Shown here piece by piece: positions 1-12,163 of a DNA stretch of 64,000 bases. Below the pieces are notes generated by a model that was not told the DNA's origin, ran no database searches, and saw nothing but the letters and a program-made list of their open reading frames with translations. The DNA is from Clonostachys chloroleuca (Eukaryota > Ascomycota > Sordariomycetes > Hypocreales > Bionectriaceae). The position numbers and the translations under genes were made by a program. How positions within the stretch are numbered: position 1 is the stretch's first letter; every line of letters begins with the position of its first letter. The stretch spans positions 34,844,001 through 34,908,000 of the forward strand of contig JBANAY010000003.1 of the NCBI GenBank assembly GCA_037952775.1. Direction: 5' to 3'.

Positions 1-711
1 CGCAGCAGCACGGTGGACATGGTCGGGACAAAGGCCGCCACGCTGCCCTGATTCGTATGATACTTGCGAAGGGCGGAGAGGATCAGGCAGCCCGCCTGCA
101 AGTGCTTGATCGCCTCCGGGACGCGGCCGTGCAGGCTCTCGATGTAGACGAATATGATGCAGCAGACCATGCTGACCTGGAGGTGCTCGACCGTGTTCGT
201 CGTCACCGTCTGCTTGATCTGGTTGACGGCGTCATTGTACTTGGTGACGGCCAGCCGGCTGTAGCTCACGGTATCACCGACCTGCTGACCTACGAAGGAT
301 CTATGCGCGCCGCCCAGGGCGCACAGGGCTTGCTTGATGGGCTCTGCCGAGTTAGATAGAGGCAGGGCGAACTTATACCAGAACCCCGCCGGGTCATCGA
401 ACCTCACGGAGTCCTTGAACAGGAACTGGTTGGCGTGATGTAGCAGGAAAGCATCGGCCGGGGTGGAGAGCACAACCAGCGAAGGGCCGCTGTTCAGTCG
501 GAAGTTTAGAGAGCTTGCGCCTCGTCGCAAAAGCGGCAGCGGGTTGATCAGTACATTGTCTCTCCGGAACCCCAAGCCGGGGTCCTCCATCGGCAGCTCG
601 TCGATGGTAGTGAGGGTGGTGTCTGGCTCGTCATAGCCCTCGCACTCGAGCTCGTCAGCGGTGCAAGTGTGGCAAAGAGGCTTCTGTAGATCACACGCGC
701 GGCGTCGGTTT
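1..711 (-). CDS. Zn2Cys6 fungal transcription regulator, partial (runs off left edge)
   Basis: A minus-strand reading frame stays open from 711 to base 1 and leaves the window. It begins with the second half of a Zn2Cys6 cluster (NRRRACD, then LQKPLCHTC, then ELECEGY). It continues with a fungal-specific regulator body, including the segment VEHLQVSMVCCIIFVYIES around base 120-190, typical of the Pfam Fungal_trans_2 type. The frame opens just after CTTCTCAAG, with CTTAC as a good branch point, so 711 is read as an exon start. The first Cys pair must lie in an upstream exon. The best candidate is ATG at 886 reading MAGCIT and stopping at a GTAGGT donor after base 867, but joining it to 711 creates TGA exactly where the second cysteine is expected. 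The 5' model is therefore unsolved: a missed micro-exon, an assembly error or a broken gene. The permease at 2242 is divergent and may be its target. Confidence 0.75.
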
Positions 712-886
712 CTTGAGAAGGGACAAGACGGGTAAGCCTAGATCTCACAAAGGTTCCCTGGGCGGGTGTACTGACTTGCTTCACGCCCGCGTCAGTAGCC
801 TGCCCAGCCAGAAGGGGGTGGAGAGAGAGAGACACTCCGAAATCTCATCGCGACGAAACGACCTACCAGGTAATGCATCCGGCCAT

Positions 887-2241
887 GAGCCTCTTCCACC
901 GCCGGCGATGGTGCTTCCAGATGGGAGGGGCCATTTCTCTTGCGCGCTCACATGAACATCGGCCCCAGTCAGAGTTTGGATGCGGCACAGAAGCAACATG
1001 CGGGGGAGGACAGGCCGGCAAAAAGCCTCAGTGTCAGGGATTCCCCCTAAAACCAAGACGGTCAGTCAGTCGATCAAATCGGGGCTCTCGCTGGGACTTA
1101 TCAGCGCGCGAGGTAGGGCACGATGCCATGCGGTGCGATCCAGACAGAAATGCAGGAAGAGACAACGAATCGAAACGTCCCCTGTCACGCAGCTCTCGGC
1201 TGGTGCCGTGAGACGAAATCCACGCCATCCCTCCACTTGGGCGAGCGAGCACGAGGGAGCTGATTGGTCGAGTCGTACCAACGAGAGGTATCCGTCTAGC
1301 CATGATTCTGCCCCCATCCGGTTGGCTTTTCCCATCACGGGCCCCTCTTTTCCCAGCGAATGAAGTCCGTATTGGCCTGGGGGAAGACGATCTAAGATTG
1401 GAAGCAGGCCAATAATTACTCATCCTGGTGCGCCAGCGTTCGGTGAGCACGGCACTTTCTGCTCTGTGCTCGGGCCTGGATGCAACTGTACCGCAGGATT
1501 CATACCCGATGCATGCTGAACGAGAACGATAGCCTGCGCCGTAGTCTGTGCAGAAACGGCTCTCGGGACTCACACGAGTCGGTCTGGGTCTGCGGGGGGG
1601 CTGAGCAAATGCATGGCATTCCTTGGCCCAGGCGCCGTTCAATCGTTCTAGGAACTTGTCACGGACGGCACAATTAGGCAGCTATTCGATTTAGGGCCTT
1701 TCCAAACACTCTAATCCATGACGAGATTTATGATAGAAGAAAAAGGGGAGAGGAAAAACCCTACGATGTATATCTGCCATACCACCAACACATGCCAGTG
1801 AGGTAGATGTCAATCGTGACTTAGGGTTCACTTTATCCACCCATTCAGCCATTGATTGGTAGGACCATCGGGAAAAGACCAGTCCGCTGCCTGCATGTTT
1901 TGCCTAATCGAATTTCGTTGTCTTTCCTGTCTTGCTCTGCCGTGTGTGAATGCCAAACCTCCGCCCCCCTTGTCCTCCCCTGCCACCCCCTTCATGTTCC
2001 TATCGATGACTCCCACCTTCGTCTTCTTTCCGTGACACACGCGACCAGGAAACGTGCAGATCGCCTTACCTACCCCGAAGCGAAGGCAAGGCAACTATGG
2101 TGTAATAACCCGGACCGCCAGCCCAGCCCAACGAGGACCCTTGCACATCCTCTCAGCCCATGCCCATTGCCTCCTTGTCCTGTCCTCGGGGATTACCTGG
2201 CTGCGTGTACTCTGATTGATCGACTTCCTCCCGCCCACACA
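887..2241. other. Divergent intergenic region between regulator and permease
   Basis: About 1.35 kb between two divergently transcribed genes. Several frames stay open for 60-200 codons but none has a recognisable domain or splice-supported continuation. The stretch 1900-2240 is strongly C/T rich on the plus strand, as in leaders and core promoters of filamentous fungi, and it runs into the permease start. Nothing else seen. Confidence 0.5.
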
Positions 2242-4096
2242 ATGCGCTGGACCACCGCCAGCCGCCATCAGACCAATGAGGACGAAGCCGCGGTGGGCGA
2301 GGGCGAGGCGCATCGCCGCGATGCCACCAAGGATCTAGACCACCGTGTCCGCAGAGCTGTATGTTATTCCAATATTGGTTTTATTTCTTTTCCCCGAAAT
2401 CAACGCCGCGATTCACGCCCGTGCATTGCCTTCCCCGTCGCTGATCAAGGACCGGGGTCCGTTTCATCATCTGCAGTTTGACCTTCGCACGCTGCCCATC
2501 ATTTGCTGCCTCTACGTGCTCTCCTACGTCGACAGGGGCAACATCGGCAACGCGAAGACGGCCGGCGCCCAGCGCGACCTGGGCCTGACGTCGTACGAGT
2601 GGTCCTGGGTTCTCAACTCGTTCTACCTGACGTACATCCTCTTCGAGTGGTCGACCATGCTGTGGAAGATCTTCCCCGCCCATGTATACGTATCCGTCCT
2701 GTGTCTCCTGTAAGTCCGCCTCTTCTCGTATAACCAACCATCATGCGAAATTCGAACAAGTGGTGTTTTGCATGTTTCGAAACACAACTCCACTCTCTGA
2801 CTCTTGAGACCGACAGATGGGGCGCTTCGGCAATGAGCTCGGGAGCCGCGCGCAACCTGACTCAACTGATCGTCACCCGCTGCCTCCTCGGCATGTTCGA
2901 GGCGGCGTTTGGGGTCGGTGCGCCGTACTTCCTGTCGCTGCTGTATAAGCGGCGGGAGCTCGGCCTGCGCATGTCCTTCCTGCTTGGGATGTCGCCTCTG
3001 GCGAATACGTTTGCCTCGAGCCTGGCGTATGGCATCACGCATATCAAGGGTTCCTTGGAACCGTGGCGGCTGCTCTTCATCATAGGTTGGTGTTGATACT
3101 TTCTCTCTTCTAAATATAGCGATAGCCTATAGTCCAAGAAAACCAATAATAGGATAATGATGCTAACGTGAGAAAAACAGAGGGTGCCCCAACCATCCTC
3201 TTCGCCCCCGTCGTCTACTTCTTCCTCATCGACTCCCCAGGAACCGCGAGGTTCTTGAGTGAAGAGGAGCGCCAGCACGCCGAGGAGAGACTACAAATCC
3301 GAGATGCGACTCCAACCAAGCGAGGCGTCGTGCAGTGGAGGCAGGTCCTCGCCGGCCTGAGAGACTACAAGAACTACACGCACGCGCTCATCCACTTCTG
3401 CTGCAACTTCTCCTTCGCCGCGCTGTCCAACTTCCTACCCTCCATCGTGGAGGGCATGGGGTACAGCTCCATCGACGCCCAGGGCCTCACGGCGCCCGCC
3501 TACCTCGCCGCCTTCCTCAGCTGCCTGCTGGCCGCGCACCTGTCGGACCGGCACGGCCACAGAGGGTACGTCGTGGCGGCGTTCGCGGCGGTTGGCGCAG
3601 TAGGATACGGTCTGCTGGCGGGGATACGGGACGCGAGGCTCAACGGGGTGAGGTACCTCGGCGCCTGGCTGGCTGCGTGCGGCGTGTTCCCGGCGCTGTC
3701 CATCAACATCACCTGGCTGCTCAACAACCAGGGCGGGGACTCGAAGAAGGGGGCGGGCTTGGGAGTGGCGCTGATTGTGGGACAGTGCTCCTCGCTCATC
3801 AGCAGCGTGGTGTTTCCCCTGGAAGACGGGTAAGTGCTGTTGGCTATATTGGCCACCAAGGCTGAGAAGATGAGAGGCTAACGATCCTTCTGACGAATAG
3901 GCCGTTCTACACAAAAGGGTGCGCGATAGGCTGCGCATTCACTGGGTTAATTGCGCTGCTCTCTCTGGCGCTCCATTTCCTGCTGGACAGGGAGAATAGG
4001 CGAAGGGACGAGCTCTACGGGCCGGTTGATCCGGACGCTGAGGTCGATGTCACCGAGGAGGGAGATTATCACGTCCAGTTCCGATACTTGACTTGA
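2242..4096 (+). CDS. MFS permease, Dal5/allantoate-nicotinate type (anion:cation symporter family)
   Basis: Five exons join in frame: 2242-2358, 2477-2709, 2817-3085, 3181-3829 and 3901-4096, giving about 487 residues, the normal size for the family. Family marks are LRTLPIICCLYVLSYVDRGN followed by IGNAK (loop after TM1), TRCLLGMFEAAFGVG (TM4), a long central loop after FFLIDSPGTARFLSEEE, and a second half of six helices. Dal5-like carriers import small organic anions such as allantoate, ureidosuccinate, nicotinate or pantothenate at the plasma membrane. The substrate here cannot be told from sequence. The ATG at 2242 follows CACACA and is the first in frame with the splice-supported exon chain. 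The exon 3 donor GTTGGT is weaker than the others. The gene is divergent from the Zn2Cys6 regulator at the left edge, an arrangement often seen for regulated transporters. Confidence 0.9.
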
Positions 4097-4928
4097 TCCC
4101 GACTAGCATGAAACGCTGGTTGTGAAATGGGCCTGCCAAGCGGCTCGGCGAGTCAGTTAAGGTTTGCCACAACATATTCATCCGCTCGTATTGGAGAGGC
4201 GGTTTCACTCAGGCAGGGAGAGGCAAGGCTGTGAAGAGGAAATAAGTAAAATAAATCAAAATCAAAATCCAGTTTGTCCCCGTAGCTACATTCTCGAGTT
4301 GCTAAAGCCGTCGTCCCCCGTTTTAAAAAGTGAGTATTACATTGATTTGCTAAGTGGGAAAAGCCAAAAAGACCAAAAAGAAACGAAAATAAAAAGAAGA
4401 AGAAGAAAAAATTGGCTTTCCCGGGACGTGTGTGCGAGTGAATGACGGACTGATTGTGGCTGTGACAGCAACGGTGTGAGTGGCATGATCACGTCACGTC
4501 ACATCCCGTCACACAAATCAAATCAAACCAAGCCAGGTCAATCAAATCAAATCAATCGCCCCTGCTGCCGCCGATGCGCGCGCGCCTGTCGCTGTCTTTT
4601 TTAGGTTGCCGGTTGCATGCCGTCCTTCTCGCAGTGTTCTGCCTTTCAAAGGCGAGTGAGCGAGCATTAAGCATAAGCATAAGCATTGCATAGCCAGCCT
4701 CGTCCCTCCCCCCGGTCCCCCCCTGGTAAATACGTAGGTGTTGGTGGAACGTCCGCAATTCCCGATTGCTTTGGTGCTCAGCCTCCTCTGGTGTGTGTGT
4801 TGGTTCATGTGTCGTCGTTGCAGTGGTAGTTGTAGGTCTGTTGGTGATGAGTAGATGTGTGTGGTAGTATTGGCGGCAGGAGTAAGTATGTTGGTGATAA
4901 AAGGTGATGATGCCGGCGCCTATTCTCC
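4097..4928. other. Convergent intergenic region
   Basis: 830 bases between two genes whose 3' ends face each other. It contains an A-rich stretch (about 4230-4420) and overlapping TCAAATCAAATCAA-like short repeats near 4510-4555. No gene is supported. Confidence 0.5.
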
Positions 4929-5408
4929 CTACTTCAGAATGGGCCATTTGGCAGCTGATGCCGACGCCGCCGACGACGACGACGATGACGACGAGGCCTC
5001 GTCGAGCTGCTGGAAGTACTCGTCGACCAGCTCGGGCACGTCGCGGCGCATGGTGCGATGGTCCTCCCAGGTGAGCGTCTCGTAGCCCGTCCACTCGATC
5101 TGCAGCATCTTACGGCGGCTCAGCTTGTCCCGCGCATGGCCTCTGACGGCGTAGACCTGGTAGACCTCCGGGTCGAAGGGGTTCTCGGGACGGCCGCCCA
5201 CGTCGCGCCAGAAGTCGAGCAGCAGCTCCTTGAATCTACGGTGCAGGACGGTCTCGCCAACCCAAGTGTGCTTGTCCAGGATCGGCCAGAGCACCTGCAG
5301 CTCTAAGGAATCATCTGCGGCCCACCGGTAGTCGCAAATCTTGGGCCAGTCAGGGGCCTTTCGACGAGCAGCGGTGCCGTCGCTGCTCTCGCCTGTGAAG
5401 TGAGTCAT
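4929..5408 (-). CDS. Small stand-alone chromodomain protein
   Basis: A single 159-codon frame from ATG at 5408. Residues about 82-135 look like a chromodomain: EVYQVYAVRG, the aromatic-rich core MLQIEWTGYETLTWED, and the C-terminal helix PELVDEYFQQL. Chromodomains of this kind bind methylated lysines on histone tails or act as protein-interaction folds. The first 80 residues, rich in Trp and charged residues, contain nothing I recognise. The tail is an eleven-residue Ser/Ala tract encoded by a (GAC/GTC)-type triplet repeat at about 4955-5000. There is no second domain (no chromo shadow, SET or integrase), so it is neither an HP1/Clr4-type protein nor, visibly, a retrotransposon integrase tail, though a domesticated origin is possible. 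The 5' flank on its coding strand holds poly-A and (CA)n runs. Confidence 0.75.
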   Translation of the reverse strand: MTHFTGESSDGTAARRKAPDWPKICDYRWAADDSLELQVLWPILDKHTWVGETVLHRRFKELLLDFWRDVGGRPENPFDPEVYQVYAVRGHARDKLSRRKMLQIEWTGYETLTWEDHRTMRRDVPELVDEYFQQLDEASSSSSSSSAASASAAKWPILK

Positions 5409-5504
5409 GGCGGACTCGTGGCAGGAGCGGCGGATGTGAATGGGCGCAGATGGAGATGCGGAGATGAAGACACAGTTCAGCGCCGATGAGGAGTGTGAGG
5501 GTGT

Positions 5505-5522
5505 TGTGTGTGTGTGTGTGTG
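5505..5522. repeat. (TG)9 microsatellite
   Basis: Nine uninterrupted TG units about 100 bases upstream of the chromodomain gene start. A 14-base T run follows at 5778-5791. Both lie in its presumed promoter or leader. Confidence 0.9.
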
Positions 5523-8384
5523 TATGTTTGCCTTGGCTTGCTCAGGGCTTGTGCTCGTGCCTGTGGGGGCAGTTGTGGTTCTCTTCTACTAGGATCTGCT
5601 CTGCCTGCTTTTGATCTTCATCCGGGGGTGGGAGAGGACGGAAGACGAGGTTGTGAGGTGGAGGAGTGAGTATGAGCGTGCGTGTGAGTGAGTATGAGAG
5701 AGCGTTAGGTAAAAGGACAGGGAGGAAAGAGAAAGAGAGAGAGAGTTGTGGGTTTCGGAAGAACTGGTGGGTGAGAGTTTTTTTTTTTTTTGCTTCTGGG
5801 TGGGTGGCGCCCAAGTTAAGTATTGCCAGTGACCCATTGCTCGCTGTTGGCTGCCCGTTGGGGGCGCTGCTTCCGCTATACGCCCTGTAGCGAGCCGGCC
5901 AGTGGTGCCAGTTCCCGTTAAGTGTCTGAGAGCTGCAGCCATACGCTCCCGGCGTCTCGTCTGCAACAGGACTGTAACAAGACTGCAGCTCCTGCGCGGA
6001 TGCTCGCAGAAGCTGCAGCATGCCTCGGACGCCATGGGCATGTGCAGCACCAATCCGCAGACCTCTTTGCGCGGATCCCGCTGCTCAGGGCGCACAGCGA
6101 GTTTCCAAACCGCCGTCCTACAGCGCCTGCCGGATGCTGGCCGCTGATGGCGTACAGACAGCGGTGCAGGTGCCAAGCTACAGCGCCCTATTGGCGTCCA
6201 GACCACTGTAGCACGGGCGGGTGCTCCCCAAGCTACAGCGGGTGCTAGGCGCTGGGCCAGTCCGCTACATGAATTAAATGGAGAGCTGTCAAATGACGAC
6301 GATGATCTCCATTTCGCATCTTCGGCTTCTGCCCCTGGCCTGGTCTCTAACTAAGCTGCCCCATCCCTCACCCGTCTTTATAATATCATCATCGCCGTCG
6401 TCATTTGTTCACGTCTCGTTCGATACGTTCCTCTATTCTCTCACTCTTCCCTCCTCTCTCTCCCCCTCTCCATCCCCCCGTTCCCTGTCAACCGCCACAC
6501 CCTCCCAGATGTCTCGCCCTCGCATGGGCTACCCACCGAGCCACGAGTGCCACAGCCAATGCCATGGCCGCAGACCGCCGTGTGTGTAGCTGAAATGTAT
6601 GTACGTTACCACCTGGATGCATGGCGACGTGCGTCTAGTGCTGTCGACGGGCCAAATCAGATCATTCGCTTCTGCTGCCACACAACCCAAGCCACGGCTG
6701 ATGTATCACGTCTGGCAAGGCCATTGCACAGGACAGCATAGCGAGATGATGCCCGTTCTGTTGGGCACAGACCACCGGCGACGTAGCTAACATGTCGGAT
6801 CGAGCGAGCCAGGCAATACCCCAGCCTCTTCTCTTATCCCCTACCCCCAGTTGGTTGCCAATAGCTCGCCAGTCTGTCTGGCTCTTGTTACTCTTTTGCT
6901 CTCAATCTTTCTCCGCCCTGGAACCGGGTTCAGCTGAAGCTAGACCGGGCTAGACTCTAATCATCTAGACACCTAGCGGGTAATCAAATTAGGCCCGTCT
7001 GCCCAGATATTGCACCTTTCCGCCTTGGAGACTCGTATGCACACACAAACCGCCGCCTTGCAAGAATCACCGCATACAAATCGTGATTTGCCTTTCCGGT
7101 TGCCGACATCACGCACAGGACACATCCATCTCTCCCTTACCCCGCCGGCCAGGCCAGTCACATGCCCGGATCTCGTCTTCGGCATGCTCTTCTTCCAGCC
7201 CACACCATGACACGCCAACAATGCCCTATCTTTTTAAATTCTTCACCATTCCTCACTCGGGTGGCAATGGTGGCCAGCTCCAGCCCCATTCCGATCCAGC
7301 TCGTCTCACCCCAGCCCAGCTCAGCCCAACTCAGGCCATCTGTCCTCCAAGCAAACTATATCCCACGCATGGACGCATCCTGTGCTCTTTTATTGCAAGA
7401 CATAACCCCGCCAGAGGAGGAAGAACTCTGTTTCCACCTCAGCACCTCCTGTTATCTCCAGCTCTCGCTGCTTCACTCACTCACCTCACCCATCCATTAT
7501 CTATACTAATTTCATCTCTGCCCGTCTCGTGACCTTCTCGGTTCCTGCCACCTCGCGTGGTTGACGCAGGTAGGTCTCAGGCCCTGTCATCCGTCCTAGG
7601 GCATTCCCACACATCCCACCCATCGACTATGCGTTAATGCATATGCGTCTATATTACACATTCTCACTTCTCCACCCGAGATCGCCAAAGACTGGCTGCA
7701 ACGTCTCCCAGGGTGTCAGCCTCTACGTCGTCCACAATTGAAGGAAACCGTCTCTGCGGGCCGACTTACCTCAACCTGCATAACGGCGGGGGTTTTCTCG
7801 TACCACATGGCATCAGAAGCCCTACCTCCTCAAGCCATGGTACCCAACTCATTTCTCCTACACTCAACAAGAAGATGGAATCAAGAGCTGTGCCCAGCCC
7901 AACCTTAAAACCCGGCCGAGTGGTTCCCCAAGTCGGGTTGCTCTGCTTCCTCTCGTAGGCCAACCCAGCATCAGGGACCGGCGCGTCCTCCTATCAGAGA
8001 CTGCCAACACAGCATTGTGTCGTTGATTGCGCCTATTCCCGATCGCTCACCCGACTTATCAACCGCCTAATATCAAGGCACTATACCAAGTGCAGAACAG
8101 GCGACAGACAGCTGAGCATGTGTTGATAGTAACCATCAGAACATGGCTCATCCAAGTTTCCTTCTCTCTCGTCGCCGCGACTGCTTGTTACCAGTTCGGA
8201 TCCAGCTTTGGTTCTCAAATTCATGTTCGGTGAGTTCTTCAGAAACCTGATCAGATTCTAGATTCATTTGTCATAAAGCACGCGTCTATTCTGTTCTCTC
8301 TATCGTCTTTTATCGCGAAAGTCTCCCAGAAGAGTCCCCCTACCACCTGGTCCTCAGGTTGAGCTATGAGTGCTTTCCTTGCTT

Positions 8385-8570
8385 CTATCTGATCTCTACC
8401 CTAAGACTCAGACCAAACAAAGCAACAAAGGCACGTCCTAGCCTTCGCTGGAAATATTCCTCCTCAAGAATTGGTAGTATTCGGTATAGCAACACGGCAT
8501 ATGTCAGTGGGGCCAGCACGAGATATTGTGGCGTGATCGGCACCATCCAAAATTTCCAAAATGCACGCAC
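8385..8570 (-). pseudogene. Possible C-terminal relic of an isoprenylcysteine/phospholipid methyltransferase-like membrane protein
   Basis: A 61-codon minus-strand frame reads VPITPQYLVLAPLTYAVLLY, then RILPILEEEYFQRRLGRAF. Two hydrophobic stretches followed by EEE-(aromatic)-x3-LG resemble the end of ICMT/DUF1295-type methyltransferases, where an EE pair and a G-x-x-Y segment bind S-adenosylmethionine. No upstream exon with the HP-x-Y motif was found, so at best this is a fragment. Chance resemblance of a hydrophobic frame is a real alternative. Confidence 0.25.
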
Positions 8571-11500
8571 ACGAGCCTATCGTTCCCGGTCCCCGATCCA
8601 AAACCGCAAATCCCTCTCTCTCAGCAAGGCCCCAATCTGGCAATTGTTGCAACCAGTCTGATTATAGATCAAACAGCAAACCAACCACCCCTGCATAATG
8701 TGCGGCCTCCTCTACCAGGGTCAAGGGGAGAGAGGCAAATCGAGGGGTGCCTCGTGCTCATTTCTCGCTGCTAGTAGGGAAGCTTGGCTTCAGAAAAGAA
8801 TTGCCCGGATAGTCGTAGTCGGTGATTGTCTGCATGGATCTGCATCCTGCTAGCCTGGTCCAGGTGGGCTTGGCTGAGTCTGTGGTCGCCCAAACCCCGC
8901 TCCCCCCGTGAGATGAAAAAGCCCTTGCCCCAAAAAAGTCCTTTGTTCAAGTCCCAGAGCAGCTTAGAGATGCGATCCTCACCGCCGTAGTTAACGATCG
9001 GTTAATATTTCGCTTGCCTAGCATGTGGGGGCTATTGGATGGGTGTGTGCCCCAATGTGCCCCAAGCGGGTTAGTGTTGTATTGGCAATAATGCTATTCT
9101 TGGCTGTCTTATTCGTCGTATTTTTTGGTGAATCGTTGTCCTGGGTTTATCTGCTTGGTAATATAAGCTTACCTCTGAGGCATCAAGAAGAATGGACGAA
9201 GTCTGTTTCATCTCCGAGGTCTCTTATATACCCAGATCATCCCAGAGTGGTGGGACGCCGTATGTTTGTTTCTGGCTAAACGCCACCAAGTTGCCTGCCT
9301 GGAAGACCTACTCTCGATATGAGACAACAGACCGGGCCGGAAGGTTCGGGGACGCGGCGTAAGAAGACCGGATGATCCAACATATCCTCAGGAGCTTCTT
9401 ACAGAGGTGGATTTTATCACCGATATACCCGGCACTCAAAAACGACACTTGATCCAGTTGATGGCCTTGTAAATGACCGTTGCCAAGGCGATTTTGCAAG
9501 CTGCCCAATCTAGTGGGGCCACCGATATTGAGACAAGTTGCATACTCAACATAACGAGGACGTAATTCACATCAGCAATGTCCTCGAACGTTCAACTTCA
9601 AATATGGGAGACTCTGTACCGCTGCCTTGCCGGGGGTTGGCAGGGATCCATGGTGTAAGCACAACCAACCCTGGACAGTTTTAGAACGAACAACGAAGCT
9701 TTTTTAGGTCGAATATTACTCATTCCGGGAGAATCTGTTGCCTTCCACGAGAATGAGAAACCGCTGAGTCATAGCGTCTATCTCCGGCTGGCAAGCTTTG
9801 CCACCCGCTCTAAGAGAGACTGCAAGCTAGGAGACCAATGGGCTGGCTACAGCCTTTCAGCTAATTACAATCAATTCTCCTTTTACCCGATGATATTGTA
9901 GTCCCAGAGACTTATACGATTGGTCCTAGGTTGTATATTGTGTGCGGCTCGCACAAAATAACATCATACATCATGTAGGACTACATAATTTTAGAGGAAG
10001 AGTTTTGAAACGACTGAATGAGTTTCGGAATATCATAATACATATCAAGAAAGCGCAGGAAAGAATTCGATTTACCAAGTAACGACATTAAGAGAGATAG
10101 GTAATCTATATTCAAACCACATGGCCTCTAAGCGAGATCGAGGATTTCTGGATGTCAACCACATTAAGATCAGTAAGATCCAAAGAACAAATCCGGGGAT
10201 AAGAAATCTAATAGTCTTCTTAAATCAATGAAATGAATACTTTTCTTATCCACCCAATTTAATTCTGTTTCTGAGGCGACTAATTGATATTCATCTAGGT
10301 GTAGGGTAAGCCTAAGAACAGCTCTTGCGAACCAAGCAAATAAAGTTTTAAGTTGGCCAACTAACAAAAACTCTCTTCTTGGACAAACTCTATGTTTGAT
10401 AATCACTGCCAATAAGGGTCCTTCCTTCATCTCCGTGGGTGTTGAGGTTACGGGTTGCCACATTTCGGGGGATCTTAAACTCCATTCCTCAACTTGACCT
10501 GTTCCGACTCGAGTACGTGCAAAATGGTCATTGTGGTCGCTTTGGGGGCAAATTTATCATCATCGAGAACTTGATTCAAACTCACAACTGAGAAGATCCC
10601 GTGCAGTGCTCGCTGGGCTCTCTAGCCTATACGGCTTTGAAATACCGCTTTGGGTCTTCCGGATATTGAACATCAAGAATATCAAAAGATACATGTCGCA
10701 AAGTAAAACCATTTGGATACAACTTATACAAACAGTGCAATGCTCATCTTTTTCATGATTCAGGAAACATTTGTTACGTGATGCTACGGTACCCATTGGA
10801 CTTTCCCTATAGTCTCGCCTGTTGTGGTCGCTGGTGTGATTTATTTCTAGATTAAAGCATATGTATGAGAACTTTGCAATGGCCGACGTCACTGTGAAAA
10901 TCCAACTACTCAATCCGGCAGTGATCTGCCGATTTCACAACGGGTCAGTCCAGGTGATACTTCCATGGGTCATTGATCTGCGATGAACTTATCCACAAGC
11001 TGATCTACGCGGCGCAGGACTCACGCTGTATACACTATCGATAGCTCCAGTTGGAGCTACGGAGAGAGAGTCACGAGCGAGTGCCTCTTGACTTCCGCGT
11101 CTCCATCTGTTGTGTCGTATCCCCTTGTCTCCCCTTGTCTACTCATCGACACAGCCAACTAAACAGAACTAGGTCATATAGTTTGATGGTCCACCCACGG
11201 CCAGCGCGGACCAACAAATCAGGCGTCCTCGGTCTTGGCAATTAGCGCTTACGACGCCAGCCTGCCCGAAATATGGGACCCAGCCGACCAACGAACTCAT
11301 CTCATCGGTGTATTGGGCTTTGGCTGCATATTTCATGTGCAAAGTAGACAGGCCAGGTTGGCCGACTCTCCGGCGAGTGGGTTACATCTGGGATATTGGA
11401 TGAAACCTTGGCCCGGCGCATTCACCGTTGATTGGGCTGTCGAGCCCTCGTATCTGCGAATGGCGGTTTTCCCAAGTTGATCGTTTTTTGACAGGCAGCC

Positions 11501-12163
11501 CTTTTCTGAACAAAGCTTCCTTCTGCATAAGCTTGTGTGGGTCGGGCTACGCGGTAGTTGTGCTGATTCAGTCGTGACATGCCATGAGCCCTACCCCTTG
11601 CGAAACACGACAACCCCTGGGTCGCAACCGAATTCGTTCGGCAAATTAATGCGCATATACTTTTGGCTCTCTCGAAAACCATCCAGAGCCATGCGACGTA
11701 TCCCTTATTGGGTTCTAGGTGGAGGCATTGTGCCAACCCTTCATCTCATTTCCACGACAAGGCGGTTTAGCACAGATATGCTGGTCGCCTGAAGTTGATG
11801 CAGCTCTCACCACCCTGCGCGCCTTGTCGGTTTTATTCTTAGTCCCTGTCTTACTTCAATGCCAGTTTCTAGAAGGAAAGAAACGATATCCTGAAATGCC
11901 ATGAAAGGGGGTGGAGACTCATGATACCAACTGGGCGGTAAGATACGGCAAGGCCGCGGGAGGAAACAGATCCTATGGAGCCACGACAGTAATCTGACAA
12001 TGAAGTGCGTGTGTAGCTTGCTTTAAGAGCATCTTAGTTTCCAGTAATATGGCAGTTACGCATGTTATATTTGTTGGCATTCCACGCCTCTAACATCTAA
12101 TCCTCCTCTTTCCCTTATACCCACCTTTATGAACCCCTCGGGTCTAATAGTTGCTTAATCAAG

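Larger units (their letters stand above)
5409..12163. other. 6.7 kb gene-poor region
   Basis: No splice-supported gene was found on either strand. 5409-8000 is relatively GC-rich and C/T-rich, with many short runs of CCAGCC/TCAGCC type; 9300-11000 is AT-rich. Frames up to 117 codons occur but lack domains and ATG-led, splice-linked continuity. One possible relic is listed at 8385-8570. The pyrimidine-rich 6300-7600 stretch resembles leader or lncRNA DNA but nothing proves transcription. Confidence 0.45.
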
